Positions 37,001 through 48,455 of a stretch of 64,000 nucleotides of DNA are shown here, piece after piece. The notes beneath the pieces were generated by a model, which was not told the origin of the DNA, did no database searches, and was given only the letters and a program-made list of their open reading frames with translations. Made by a program: the position numbers and the translations under genes. The stretch lies in contig CATQJL010000223.1 in assembly GCA_958299035.1 (NCBI GenBank), positions 77,269,600 through 77,333,599 of the forward strand, read 5' to 3'. Numbering within the stretch: position 1 is the stretch's first letter; the number at the start of each line of letters is the position of its first letter. The stretch comes from Cylicocyclus nassatus. Lineage: Eukaryota; Nematoda; Chromadorea; Rhabditida; Strongylidae.

Positions 37001-40000
37001 CTTGAATTCTTGAAAAGTTTAAAAAAAATATTTTGAGCGTTCCTAAGTAGAAACAAGTTAATTGCACATTTTGAAAACTAGTGTAGGGCACTTCTGGAGA
37101 TTTGGCAGCATATTTTCGGGAAGGGAAGGGGTCACCATCAACAAGCATCTTACTGACAAATCAAGTAAAGTGGTTTGGTAAGAATTATTCGGACATGATC
37201 CATGAATGAGTAAAAGAATGAGTTATCGTTTGCTTGATTAACTGATTGATTGATTATTTATTAAGCGATTGATTGATTAAATGATGAATCAAAATGAATG
37301 ACAAATGAATAAATCAATGACTGATGGATCAACAATTCCGGAATAGATTTTTCGTGCTTTGAGAATTGACCTTCATCCATATAGTAAAAAGAATGGTCAG
37401 CGGATGTGAGCTTATGTAAAGAATAAGGAACTCTAATTATATACATAATTTCAATTGAGAATGGCTATTGATTTTTGTAGAACTTCAAAGGTCTGTTAGT
37501 ATGGGTTCAGGCATACCTTTTTCGGGACTTACTACGAAATTTTGTTTGTGTGCGTTTTATGTTTCAATAAAGTAAAAATACGCATAACTGTTAAACTTTA
37601 ATTTCACTCATATTCAAACCCTGTTCTTTTCGAACACTTCAAAAATTTTACTTTTTTTGATTTTACCTAATAATTTTCATGAATTTAGCTGTGGTAATAT
37701 TTGCTGCTGCAGCTGGTGTAATGATTGGAGGAATGGTGATTCGAAAGTTGCGATTACAAGTATGTTTTTGAAAAAAATTTATGCTTCAGAAAAATAAAAA
37801 TTTTTTCAAGGTCGGGGGTATGTTGAAGATGATTATTTGCTGCCATGTGGTGGCGCTTCTTTTCACTACTGGCTTATTGTTACATTGTCCACAGAGAAGT
37901 TTTGTTGGCATCAATACTGATTATAATGATCTGTAAGTTGTAGCGTCTGTAAAAAATTTTGAAATTTATAAATATATATATATATATATAGAGCTATCCA
38001 TGTAAGCGACCACGACATCAAGGCGGAATGTAACGAACAGTGCAATTGTAAGGTAAATTTTTAGACACATTAAAATATCCAAATCTGATTTATACTATAA
38101 AGATGAGAAGAAAAAATGAAAAAACACTTTCTTGTTACAGGAAGAATTCAATCCAGTTTGCGAGGCTGACACTGGTAGAATGTACTTTTCCCCTTGCTTT
38201 GCGGGCTGTACTCAAAAACATGATTCACATGGAGTAAGTTGTTCGCATCAAGTATTGGCTCTTAAACTATGTATTAAATCAAAAATAGTCCAGGGTTGAT
38301 GTTTATTGATCTTCCAATATGTGAATGTGTGCTTTCGTATCGTTATGGACTCATCACCCGATCGAGAGCCAGTTGCGAAAAAATGCCCGATCGGGGGATG
38401 GGCGCCCGTTTGCAGTAAAGCATCCAATCCGAGATAGGAAGATTGGTAAATACTGCCACAAATCTGCCAAAAATTTTGAAAAAAAAAAACAAATCATGCT
38501 TAGTTTCAAATTTCATGACTGATTGGCTCATAAATAAGGTTAACAATTCCAGAAGAATATTTGGTCGGATTGCAGCTGCTTGAAGGAAAACTTTACGAAT
38601 CATCCAGAAGTGCAACACTCAGAATCTCTCCAACAAGGGTACTTCTTCGTATTTTTTAGCTCATAACCTAAATTTCAGTCAACGACTGGTTTAGTTATTG
38701 CAACATCGACTGCGGCTACAACACCTACATCTTGATGGTCACCCTGTTCATTACTGTAGTTGCAAGCTTTGCATCCGGGATTCCAACCCAGCAAGTAAGC
38801 ATAAGCGAAAGCGGATTTACTTAATATGTTTCTCCTTCCCTTCAAGGCAGTGGCTCAGCAAAAGCGAACATATCGAAATTTCGATATGGAAGGTTGCTTG
38901 CACCCCAAACATAAGACCTGAGCAGATCCGAGCGCATGGCTGCCCCTGCCTAGAAAACTGCCTTTAAACCCGTACGCGCAAGCCATTCTTACACGCGCTC
39001 GGAGGAGCTTGCGATTTCCCTTTTACCGTCAGAGGAGGCATAACGAAATGTTATAACAGTGGGGGTCTCGCAACAACTCTGCGTCTCTAACCATGGCCGG
39101 AATCATTCGACTCGTCCAGATTCAAAATAAGGAATCTTAAAAAGTCCAGGTTCTCGCCATTTTTGCGCTCTTCAAGGTGGATTTTCGGATTCTGCTCGAA
39201 TTACCCTAGGTAAGCGAAAAAACTTTAGGTCGAGGATTTGCCGAACCACTGCCTTTAAAGGCAGTACCTCGGCAGAATGAGACCCGTGACAAAACAAGGT
39301 CACAGGGTAGGAGCCCCCATATGAAACTTATCGGCCAAAGTCCGATCTTTCTCTGCCACTTCTAACCCCCGAAATTTTAACGCGGAAGCAGCGCTCATCT
39401 CCTGTCCTCTCCGAACCCGCCCACCCCATGGACGAGTGAACGCGAAGCCCGTCATGGCAAAGACGCAGAGTCGTTGCGGGACCTCATGCTTATAGCATTG
39501 CGGCTGGCGCTCTGACCGCGGAAGTCGCTCGTCCATGAAGTGGGCGGGTTCGGAAAGGACAGGAGATGAGCGCTGCTTTCGCTTTGAAATTTCGGGGGTT
39601 AGAAGTGGCAGAGAAAGATCGGACTTTGGCCGATAGGTTCCATATGGGGGCTCCTACCCTGTGACCTTGTTTTGTCACGGGTCTCATTCTGCCGATGTAC
39701 TGCCTTTAACTAAGCCACTACCAGGCCTATATGTTTTATTCGTAGCCAACAAGTCTATTATGAACTCTCGCCCAGTGCCGTAGTGAAAGAGACGCGCAGA
39801 TTGGTGCAGACTGAAGGAGTACGGTATTGGGAGAGAGTTTGGAGTTGAGTTTCTCGGCGATGATTGAATTAGATTGGGCAACGACTCAGTCCATGCTTTT
39901 CAAATTGCAGTTCAAAAAAATATATCGTTTAAAATTGGGAAGTTTTAAGTGTCAAGTGATTTTTAATTCCAGATCATGCTTCGTGTTGTTCCATTTGATC

Positions 40001-40567
40001 AGAGAACATTAGCATTAGGAATCAACTGGACATTTCTAAGGCTGCTAGGTGAGCAGAACCTCAACTTCGTCTATCCATCCATTCATTCATTAATCATTCA
40101 TTCATTAACATTCATTCATTTCATTCATTCATTTCACTTTATTTATTTATTTATTTATTTATTCATCGTATCCAGTCATTTATGCTCATCCGAATTTTCA
40201 GGTTTTATTCCTGGAGGTATTCTTTTTGGAATGATGATCGATATTGCTTGTATGGATTGGGAACAATCGTGTGGACGTCAACAAACTTGTCGTGTCTACG
40301 ATCCTTTAAAATTAAGTTGGACCATCACTGCAGTAGGTAAGCGATTGTGAAAAAACCTTCTTGATTTTAAAAAGGAAAGTTACAGCTATTGTCTGCAAAC
40401 TCCTCTCTATACTTACTACTATACTTGGCTATATGACATATCGGCCAACTGATCTCGATATGGGGATGTCCGTTCAATCACAAGACTCACATGGTGCTCT
40501 TCATCTGGTTGTCAACGATGACAGGCCACCTGAAGAATTTGGGCCAAAAAACAAAGTAGTATCCTAG
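34013..40567 (+). CDS. Organic anion transporter, OATP/SLCO family (first exon not found)
   Basis: Twelve-span plasma-membrane carrier of amphipathic organic anions (family knowledge). I joined 18 exons with consistent phases: 34013-34091, 34151-34218, 34354-34436, 34787-34931, 35067-35242, 35298-35394, 35451-35607, 35664-35738, 35788-35932, 37689-37759, 37811-37932, 37992-38052, 38141-38233, 38553-38638, 38695-38794, 39973-40048, 40202-40336 and 40380-40567 (TAG). They give 651 residues against 640-730 usual. TM1 region: FVVNAIFPVGLSTLERRF. The superfamily signature DPRWIGAWWIGFL lies in exon 7. The extracellular Kazal-like loop (about residues 415-490) has CNCKEEFNPVC, YFSPCFAGC and CSCLKEN. 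GYCNIDC follows. The C-terminal part has RTLALGINW. The exon at 38695 uses the acceptor GGTTTAG. Donors are mostly GTAAG/GTGAG. Transposons sit in two introns. The substrate is unknown; no breaks are seen, so the gene is probably functional. Confidence 0.9.
36048..36818. repeat. Palindromic mariner-like element in a transporter intron
   Basis: The ends TTAGGTTGGCACATAAGT and the inverse ACTTATGTGCCAACCTAA are flanked by TA (36046-36047 and 36819-36820). Arms are diverged but alignable for about 150 bp (GTAGC, TTTTCTGGCA and GATGTAA blocks). There is no transposase frame. It enlarges the intron 35933-37688. Confidence 0.8.
37170..37340. repeat. ATGAATGA/TTGATTGA-type low-complexity tract
   Basis: Degenerate tetranucleotide repeats (GATTGATTGATTATTTATT, then AATGAATGACAAATGAATAA) within the large transporter intron. 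No other structure was seen. Confidence 0.6.
38845..39254. repeat. TTAA-type element, diverged, in a transporter intron
   Basis: The ends AGGCAGTGGCTCAGCAAA and …TTTGCCGAACCACTGCCT (last base allowing one difference) belong to the family of 11763-12216. The right flank is TTAA and the left is TTCA. The right part shares the GGTGGATTTTCGGATTCTGC segment with the other copies. Confidence 0.65.
39259..39705. repeat. TTAA-type palindromic element, 447 bp
   Basis: The ends AGGCAGTACCTCGGCAGAAT and …ATTCTGCCGATGTACTGCCT are flanked by TTAA on both sides (39255-39258 and 39706-39709). The arms are nearly perfect for over 200 bp (for example CATATGGGGGCTCCTACCCT). It abuts the preceding element, and the two share one TTAA. 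Confidence 0.85.
40081..40172 (+). repeat. ATTC/TTTA microsatellite
   Basis: Interrupted (ATTC)n passing into (TTTA)n in the transporter's penultimate intron. Confidence 0.85.
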
Positions 40568-41847
40568 TAGTTCCACTCAACTTTTCTGTATCTGAGCTAT
40601 ACCCAGATTCAAATTTTGAACTTCTCAGAGAATTCTACAGTTGCATACGTGTATTTCAGTGTTATATTGTTTGAATGTCGTCCCTCGAAAATACTTAGCC
40701 ATATGTGACTAAATGTCCAGGTCGGTCCTTGAGGTGCATTAGAGCTATACACTTTATTTTTCTCTTTTTTTTCTGAATGTACTTCAGGTGTTTTCATGTG
40801 TCGCTTTACTTCCAACAGTTTCGTTCTTGTCTCTTTTTCCATCCTAGCGTTGTCACTTGATTAATCTCAGTTTTTTTTTTGAGACTTGCTTGCCTTGGAA
40901 CGTTGCATATCCATCTACTTTCCTTGATGTATGTTGTGAATGCACTTACAATGACAAATGTATATAGAACCAAATAGGCGTTTTTCTTCTCTCAAGAAAT
41001 TCCCAAGTATGTGTTTTCATTGCGGAAAAAATAAGAGGCTACCATCGATGACGTCATTGTTCATCATATTGACAGTGAAATCTATTTTGTGGCGAATTAT
41101 TGGATGAAGAACCCCTGATTAGCTTAATGAGAAGCACATAGTGTCGATCTATCAACAACGGTAACCCTTTCTACAGAAGAATCGCTGCCAGAAATCGCTG
41201 TTCGCTCCATCATACAAGCGTCCAGACGTTCCTTTTTCGCCAGTGTATGCGCTCGTACCACGTTTTAAACGCTCACAAGCACGACGGTATGGTCACATAC
41301 GTGATGTTTCTCTTTATTGTGCGAGTTTTGCGAAACTTTCTGTCGTTCTTGGGTGTTTTTTCAATGAAATGATAGTTGTACATTTCAGTTTGCTCTACTA
41401 AGGATTTCGAAATTACATAGATGCAGTCAAGGAAAAGACTGCTCTTGTAAAGAAGCGATAGGCCAAAAACAGCTAGATGTGGGAACGAGGTTGATGCTTA
41501 CCCGACGTAAATGATGGCTCTACCGGCTCAAAGCGATGCTGTCAAGACCCATCCATAATTCCCTTAATCCAAAGAGTAGCAGATCACTTATTTCAAAGGA
41601 CTAACGTAGGCGGGTATAATTGTGTAGGACCAATCCAATTTTGAATACAATAAACAAAAGACAAAAGAAAATGTCGAAGGTGCTGAGCATTGTAAGGAGT
41701 CAGGTATGGTGTTTTATACATCACAGCCTTTGCTTTTGCCTCTCCCAAAAGCATTTTCCAGCTTAAGTGCTTCCAGGGCTTGCGCGGAACGTATAGGTGG
41801 GAGAGGACGGAGTTCTAGGGAGAAGGGTTATTTATGATGTACATATA
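40568..41847. other. 3' flank of the transporter, nothing recognised
   Basis: Presumably includes the 3' untranslated region. I could not single out its polyadenylation signal; an AATAAA at about 41649 is far from the stop. No gene or repeat was recognised. Confidence 0.35.
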
Positions 41848-42799
41848 CAGGGTGCGGAAAAAGTACTGTCCCTCAAAATAAAGGCGAAGAAATCGGCGTA
41901 TTTTTTAGTGTTTTCTGGCAAATTTGATACAAATCTTAAGATATGGGTGTATTCTAGCATTTTACAAAAATTGGCTCAAAAATTCTGCAATATCACCCAG
42001 CGGCAGATCCCTTTTTGAGCACATCCCCTTCGAGATCTTGCATTCCCTTTTACAAATGTGAAAGGAGTGTGAAGTTTTTTGGAAATTTCTTTTGTTTCCA
42101 CCGCGGATATGAGAAATCTCCCGTTTGCTTGAAGAATGTTATAGTGTCTTCGAAATATGCTGGAAGTAGCCAGACCGCAGCTACAGTAGGAGAAAAGTCG
42201 GGAAATTTTTAAACGAAATAGCGTCTGCGGCGCAACAGGGTGCGATCAGAAAACGCGGCACAGAAACTGAGTACAAACGTTTATTGACTCAAAATTATGA
42301 TGTAGCAAAGCCCGATGCTTTTTCATTATTCTTCTTGCTTTTTGTTTAAATCTGAAATTTCAAACCATAGTTCGAATTCAATTCCTTGAGCAAAAACAGA
42401 TCCGAGTAGCCTCTTTCCGTGAATTTTTCGAATTTCCTTAAGATACAATTTTCCTTGTTTAGCCAAAATTTCAAGTCACTGACCCATAATGAGTACAGAA
42501 TTTCGGAGAGGAGATTATGCTTTACCCACTACCTCAATTTAAAACTGATATCACTCTTGGTGGTATAGTTACGGTCCAAAATTGCACCCAAACGCTGCGG
42601 CGCATTGTCGATGATGCTGCTCGCTGTTATCGCTTGTTTGAATGAACAGAAGGAAATCGTTTCAAGCCAAACTCATCTCATTGTCAGTCGAATCTACAGT
42701 GCCTCGCCTACATGTCAGAATCAGAAAACTATAAAGTTTCTCCATCTCTGAGATTTTCTAAGGGCCAAGCTGAGGGACGGTAATTTTTCCGCACCCTAT
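41848..42799. repeat. Tc1-like non-autonomous element
   Basis: The ends CAGGGTGCGGAAAAAGTACT and the inverse closing TTTTTCCGCACCCT lie in TA contexts. The GTCCCTCA/TGAGGGAC block is also inverted. The 950-bp interior lacks a recognisable transposase frame. Confidence 0.65.
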
Positions 42800-43690
42800 A
42801 AATACTGTTGTAAATATTATTTCATCTTTCTGCTCACGAAAACGGTGTACAGCATGCCAAGGAACCACCACTACTTATTGACGTGTGGGGAGATATGTGT
42901 GTTAGGAAGGTTTTCCCCACTTTCGACTGAAGACGTTTCAAAAATAACGAAAAAAGCGAGTAGTACAGCACGTCTCGACTGTAATCGCATGTTCAAGCTG
43001 AAAGTTCACTTCACTCCGGCTGAAAGTTCACTTGCACCTTCTTCGTCCTTCCCCTTGAAAACTCTAAGAAATTCAGAAGTTCCGTATTTGTATGAGAGAA
43101 GATGAACGGCTATCCATTAGCATCATTTTCGCCTTCCCGGAATGAGTTACTTTGAATAAGACTGCAGTTTTTCAACGGCACTCCAACCTCCATTTTTTCC
43201 TTGTTTCTCTGGAAAAGAACCCCTCATTCTTCTTTTTTTTCTTTTCAGATTTTGTGGAATTTCATTAGTAGAGCGAAGGCAGTTCGGAATTTAAACCTCT
43301 CAAATAATGCAAGTTGGAAAGTGGCCAAAAGTATATTTAGCAATCTGAAAAAAATCAAAAAAACATATTTATTATGGTTGACATGTACATGTCCAAAATC
43401 CACAATTCCACATGATTGAAACTACTGAGGATAAAAAATGAGAACGTTTTGGAAGATTTTTTTGTTAAGTGTAACAAAATTTCACCTGATATTTTCGGAT
43501 CGTCAAAAGGAAAAAACAAACTATTTTATTGTTGTTAAACTTTAGTATCTGGTTAGCTTGCGGCGCCATCGGCCATAACTAAAATCGTATGAGTGCGCTA
43601 ATCGCTGAGTGCCTTCATCACCGTATCACAGCGAAGGGATCAAGCAGTAGACCAGCAAAGAGTGCCATGTTTCATATTTTTACTCCAGTC
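42800..43690. other. Intergenic, nothing recognised
   Basis: Two short plus-strand open frames (42845-43105, 43201-43419) lack domains or splice support. Confidence 0.35.
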
Positions 43691-43699
43691 GAGAGATGT

Positions 43700-44490
43700 G
43701 ACTGTTTAACGGTCGACTGTGGGTGTTTGTTGGCATACCTTTGCTCTGAAAATATCTGTAATCACTGTCAGTCTTCTATGCATTTCCCAGATCATATGTG
43801 CCACTCGGTGGACCCCTTCTTTCAAGCTTGCCCAGGATTGCTCTGGGTTTTCCTGCAGGCTTAAGAGGGTTGTTATTAGTGCTTGTTTCGCGGTGTCGTT
43901 GGTTTTCAATCTCCACCATTTAAAGCGTGTCCTAGTTTCTGTGGTTCTCCTGATGTGGCTGTCCATTGCTTTTTTGATGTTGAGAAGCAGTAGTCTGGGT
44001 TGAGGTATGCAGTTCTCACCGGGGATGACTTTGCAGTTCTTTACTTTTCGGAGGTCACGCTGTTGGATCTCAAAAGTTTATCTCTCAGCAGAAATGTCCT
44101 ATCCAGTGGAACTGAACTGGTGTGGTCATCGAGTTCCTGCCAGAACTCGTCATTTTGCTACCCCTCACCCGACTTGTTGTACATAAGCGGTGATTTCCAG
44201 CATCTCACTTTATCCTCATTAGACGATCGCTCATGCGCTCAACGTCAACAATATTGCTCTTCAGTCTCCGAGACCGCTATACCAACTCCGTTTCTGGTGC
44301 AGGTGGCACTGTGGTAGAGGAGCTTCTATCCATCTCAGTGACATTGCTCTGCACCACTTCGTTTTTTGTATGCAGGCTACATCGACTTGCCGCTTCTTCA
44401 GAAGTCTGCTAGCTCGGGAACGAGAGGTGAGGGTGCCCATATTGACACGTTGACGACCGTGTGCATCCGCGCGTATGCACTCCCTGACCA
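43700..44490 (-). pseudogene. RTE-type retrotransposon, endonuclease part, decayed
   Basis: On the minus strand, 44491 downward encodes a typical start of an RTE endonuclease domain (MGTLTSRSR…, then RQVDVACIQKTKW, where IQETKW is the usual catalytic-Glu motif; here Lys replaces Glu). Further down, interrupted by stops, come DEFWQELDD and, at 43966-43706, FKWWRLKTND and EGVHRVAHMIWE, which resemble the linker before reverse transcriptase. No intact frame remains. The downstream half of an RTE element lies in opposite orientation at 44940-46600. Confidence 0.65.
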
Positions 44491-44588
44491 CCTTTTAGCA
44501 CATTCGTTTTTCAATTTATCATGTGTAAACGAGAAGTTCCTAGGTAACTTCTATGCAGTAATAACACTGGTGGCCTGGTTGTCATATA

Positions 44589-44690
44589 TTAGGTTGGTAA
44601 GAAAATTCTTGGACATTTTTGACTCAACTTTTTTGACAAGTAACAAAACATATAAGAGTTTGGTGGGTCAAATGTGGTATCCGTAGGTCG
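44589..44690 (+). repeat. Single mariner-type terminus
   Basis: TTAGGTTGGTAAGAAAATTC preceded by TA is a mariner left end. No matching right end was found, so the copy is truncated. It lies between the two RTE fragments. Confidence 0.45.
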
Positions 44691-44939
44691 AAAGCAGCTC
44701 TATCCGATAAGCCCAGATAATCAGTTTATCATCTTTAGCCGTCCCCGTTCATCTTGCTGAAACGATAACTCTCGCCCACTGTTCTCATTCGTCGGGCTCA
44801 AATGCGCGTCGCTTCCAGGGGACGCCTTAGTTTTACTCGAAATAAATTATGAGACATGTCTGTACTTGTGATGCGACGTAGTATTTCTTAGCCGGCTTGT
44901 CGCATGCCCTTCCAAAAGGGTAGCCCCGACGCTGAAATT

Positions 44940-46600
44940 GTAATTTTGGCCGCAGAAATTAGGCCCAGGGTAGATGATCCTGCGACCTTCAGCAAAGCCA
45001 GGAAAAGAAGGAACGTTCGAAAAACGTGGCGGTAGAATGACGAAGTGCAAAAGGTCATAGAAAGAGATGCGTACAAGTTATGGCATAAGACGAAATTGGA
45101 TGATGAACGCCAAATTTAGCAACAAGCCAGAAGCGCTGCGAAAGCTCTTGCAAAGAAGGCAAAACAGGTGTACATAAAAGAGCTCCACGGTCAACTAGAA
45201 TTCCGCGCGGGAGAACTTGAGATATACCGGACAGCGAGAAGAAGAGCGGAGTTCAAAAAAATGTGGAGCACTTTCTCAATATCAAAGACAAACTTTATGG
45301 GACTCTAAGAACACCGGCGGACATCACTGAAAGACGTAGAACCTACTTTAGAGGCTGCCACAGGCCGCAGCGTTAACTCCATCCCAAGAGCTGACCCTGT
45401 AAACGATCAGTACTACTACGATGTATGGCTATAACGAAAAAAAGAATGGCAAAGCGAGTGGATCAGATGACATAAAAGTGAGTTCTGGAAAGTGTGTGGA
45501 CAATCCGGGCTTCCTGGCTATTAGGCCTTCTCAATCAGATTATAAGAAGCAAGTGTCAGCCTCGTGATTGGTATACCAGCACAATGGTTGCGATTTGGAA
45601 GAGCAAAGGGGACGTCGCAGACTGCGCATCTCACCGGCCAATCAGCTGATGAGCCACATTCTAAAGATCTTTAAGCGATTAATCGAAACGTGCCTTAGAA
45701 ATATCATACAGTTATCGTCAAATCAATGTGGATTTATGAAAGGAGTAGGTAGAACCGACGCAATCCACTCGATAGTGACGGGGAAATACAGAGAGAAGCA
45801 GAAAAATTGCATGCAGCCTTCCTGGACCTGGAGAAAGCCTTCGATAAGGTACCCCATGAAGTTATATGGTGGGCCTTACGGAAACACAGGAGAGGAACAG
45901 TGGATAAAGTTGATCTACCACAACCATTCAAGCCACGTGCAAACAGCTGCAGGGCAATCGAAAGAATTCCAAATTAAGGTAGGAGTACACCAAAATTCAG
46001 TTCTCTTTCCTTTGCTCTTCAGCACTGTGATGAACGCCATGATGGAATCACTTAGACGTGAGCTTCCTTGGAGACTTCTTTACGCAGATGATGTTGTCTT
46101 GTAGCAAGTACCAGAAAGGAGTTGCAAGATGAGGTAGAAAATTGGGAAAACAGGCTAGAGTTATATGGCTTGAAACATCGTGCCTTTATCTGTCCAGAGC
46201 ACTGTATGGCAATGAGTGCTGGCCATTTAAGAACAAGGAGCGCAAGCTTAGTATCATGAGAACAATGATGCCTCCGAGGACCTTAGAAGAGTCACACTAA
46301 AAGATCACATCTACAGTGATACTATACGAGCTCGAATGAAAGTAGCTCCAATTGCCCAAAAAGTGCATGAAAGAATGCTACGATGGTATGCGGATGTGCG
46401 CGCAGAGGGGAATAAAATCACATTGCGAACTTAGCCCCGGCAGTGGAGGCACTAGGCAAATAACTCAGAGGCAGGCCCAAAACGAGGTGAAAGAATTTAG
46501 GCCGCTTTGCAAGAAATTGGAATAGACGAAGACCTCGCCTCAGATTGGAAAACGTGGAGATGTCTGACAAGAAAAGCAGACCCTGCGTAAGCGGAACACT
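44940..46600 (+). pseudogene. RTE-type retrotransposon, reverse-transcriptase part, decayed
   Basis: Several frames in succession match RTE-clade non-LTR retrotransposons. They are: a linker (near 45060-45200: YKLWHKTKLDDE, ARSAAKALAKKAK); reverse transcriptase (45600-46104: HILKIFKRLIETCLRNIIQL, NQCGFMKGVGRTDAIHSI, HVQTAAGQSKEFQIKVGVHQ and the catalytic LLYADDVV); and a C-terminal region (to about 46600, ADPA near the end). Stops and frameshifts are frequent. The open frame stops directly after YADDVVL. Not functional. Confidence 0.8.
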
Positions 46601-47105
46601 TGCGAGGTAAAAAAATTGTCGCAGGTGTTTTTCAAAGGTGTTTAGAAATTCAAGTGGAGATAATCGATTCCTCTGAGAATATGGAATCTTCTGTATCCAT
46701 TACGGATCATAACCAAACATTTGACTTAGGAGGGGAAGGTGGGGGAGGGGAGAGGTTGGAGAGTATGGAGATCAAAGTTTTCCTTACGTCGCAAATCACT
46801 TTAGCGCCTGTATAGGTCGTTTGTAAAACTTTGACGACGGATTTGACTGCTGTCTTTGCGCCCGCAGGAGCAGAAGACACTTGTAGAAAACGGCGTCGTC
46901 ACCTCCAAGCTTAGTCTGTTTCATTTTCAAATACTGTCATATGTAAGCAGAAAACATTCAAGTAGAGAATAAAACCTAGAAAATGCGGTGAGGTGCGTGC
47001 GTGTCGCGCGCGGCCGCGCTATCGCCACGATTTTTCGGATGCCCTATACTTCGACAAGCTACCGCTCATGCCTCGACAAGCAAGCGGTTAGTAACGAGTA
47101 CTTAA
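46601..47105. other. Intergenic, nothing recognised
   Basis: AT-rich with one GGGGAGGG purine tract near 46735; no gene supported. Confidence 0.35.
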
Positions 47106-47511
47106 AGGCAGTGGCTCGGCAAATCTCAACCTAGTCATATTTGTGCTTACCTGGGGTTTTTCAATATGCTGATCCCGAAAATCCACTTTTGAAAGCTTGA
47201 AAACGGCGAAAATGAACGTTTTTTGAGGCCCTTCCCTTTGAAGTTGGACGAGTGGAGCAAGGCTGATGACGCTAAATCGTAGCGGGACCCAATGGTTATA
47301 GCGTTGCAGCGGGCAGCCTCCAATGGTGAGAAGGAAATTGCCAACTCGTCCAGATGCGTGTAAGATTGGCCTGCGCGTGTAAGTTTAAGAGCGATTTTCT
47401 CGGCAGGGAAAGCATGCTGTGCAACCGGAATTGCACTGTTTTCATACTTGGGCAATAAGGAACCTACCGCGTTAAAATTCCGTGTTGTTGGACTTTGCCG
47501 ATCCACTGCCT
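47106..47511. repeat. TTAA-type element, 406 bp
   Basis: The ends AGGCAGTGGCTCGGCAAA and …TTTGCCGATCCACTGCCT are flanked by exact TTAA on both sides (47102-47105 and 47512-47515). The inner GAAAATCCACTTTTGAAAGC segment is shared with the other family members. The arms are partly palindromic. Confidence 0.8.
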
Positions 47512-48455
47512 TTAAGGCGGCGAGGCTATGAGTGCTCGATAGCTCCGTCTAGTAGTGGTATGGTATAGTAGTGGGTGCCTAACGCTGAACTGCAAAGGTA
47601 CGAGTCCCGAAGCATTTGAAGTGGCGCAAATGTCGGCCAGACCACTTTCGGCGACGGCCGAGCGTGGGGTCAGGCGCGCACTGGGAAAGGAAGGTTGTGA
47701 TCAAAAACCGGACTGTCCAAAAATGAGAATATGCTCGCTTGAGCAAAATAAATGCTGGAGCGGTAAGAGTCATACCTTCGTCGAAATCATAAGTTGAATG
47801 ATTATTGCAAGGAGCAAACACGTTTGCGAACGGCATACCTATTCAACTCCACTGCCAAAGTTTAGGATATTCCAGAACAATTCCTTAAGAACCACTTGCA
47901 TGAGCTACCAAAGAACGTGCAAAGTGGGCGTGACTACTTTCGCTATCAGCATTAAGGCTTGGTTCACACTACTCAGAAAGATTTGCAAATGCACCACAGT
48001 TCTCAAACTGTGCCGGAACTATGCTGCATGCCCGTGCAGGCGCCCACAAGCGATTTTGAGCGGCAGGGGTTAAAATTTTTGACCGCTTTAGTAATTTTTT
48101 TAGTACTCATTTCAATCCTTTACCCTGCTTTCCCCTCTGAAAAAAAGAACCTCGATCTCAAAGCGGGTACAGAACGAGTGCAGATCCCTTTCCATGTATC
48201 CGGGTGAACGTCTTCTGGTCTTCAAACGCTCTTCCATTCTCTTTTCGTATTTCTGGTCAGACCTAATTCATGTGTCCCAGAAAGCTGTCTGTGCCCCTCT
48301 CGATACAGATATGGAACTACGCAGCGGTTTCCTGGAAAAGTAGGTTTTAACAAAGCAGTAGAGAACAGAGGAGCGCACAAAGACACTTTTTTCCGGATAC
48401 ATGGAAGCAGAACTACGCTCATCCTTTTTTAAGACAAAAAGTCATCCATTATATA
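47512..48455. other. Intergenic with a tRNA-like segment
   Basis: At about 47540-47620, a sequence resembling a tRNA-derived SINE head is visible: an A-box-like TAGTAGTGGTATGGTATAGT, then a B-box-like GGTACGAGTCCC. It does not fold as a complete tRNA. Nothing else was recognised. Confidence 0.3.

Noticed and set aside
38681..38694. Acceptor TTTCAG at 38678 for the transporter exon
   Set aside because: Using it gives an in-frame stop; the next AG (GGTTTAG, ending 38694) restores the conserved GYCNIDC reading.
43700..46600. Active retrotransposon
   Set aside because: Frames are broken by many stops and shifts, and the halves lie in opposite orientation.
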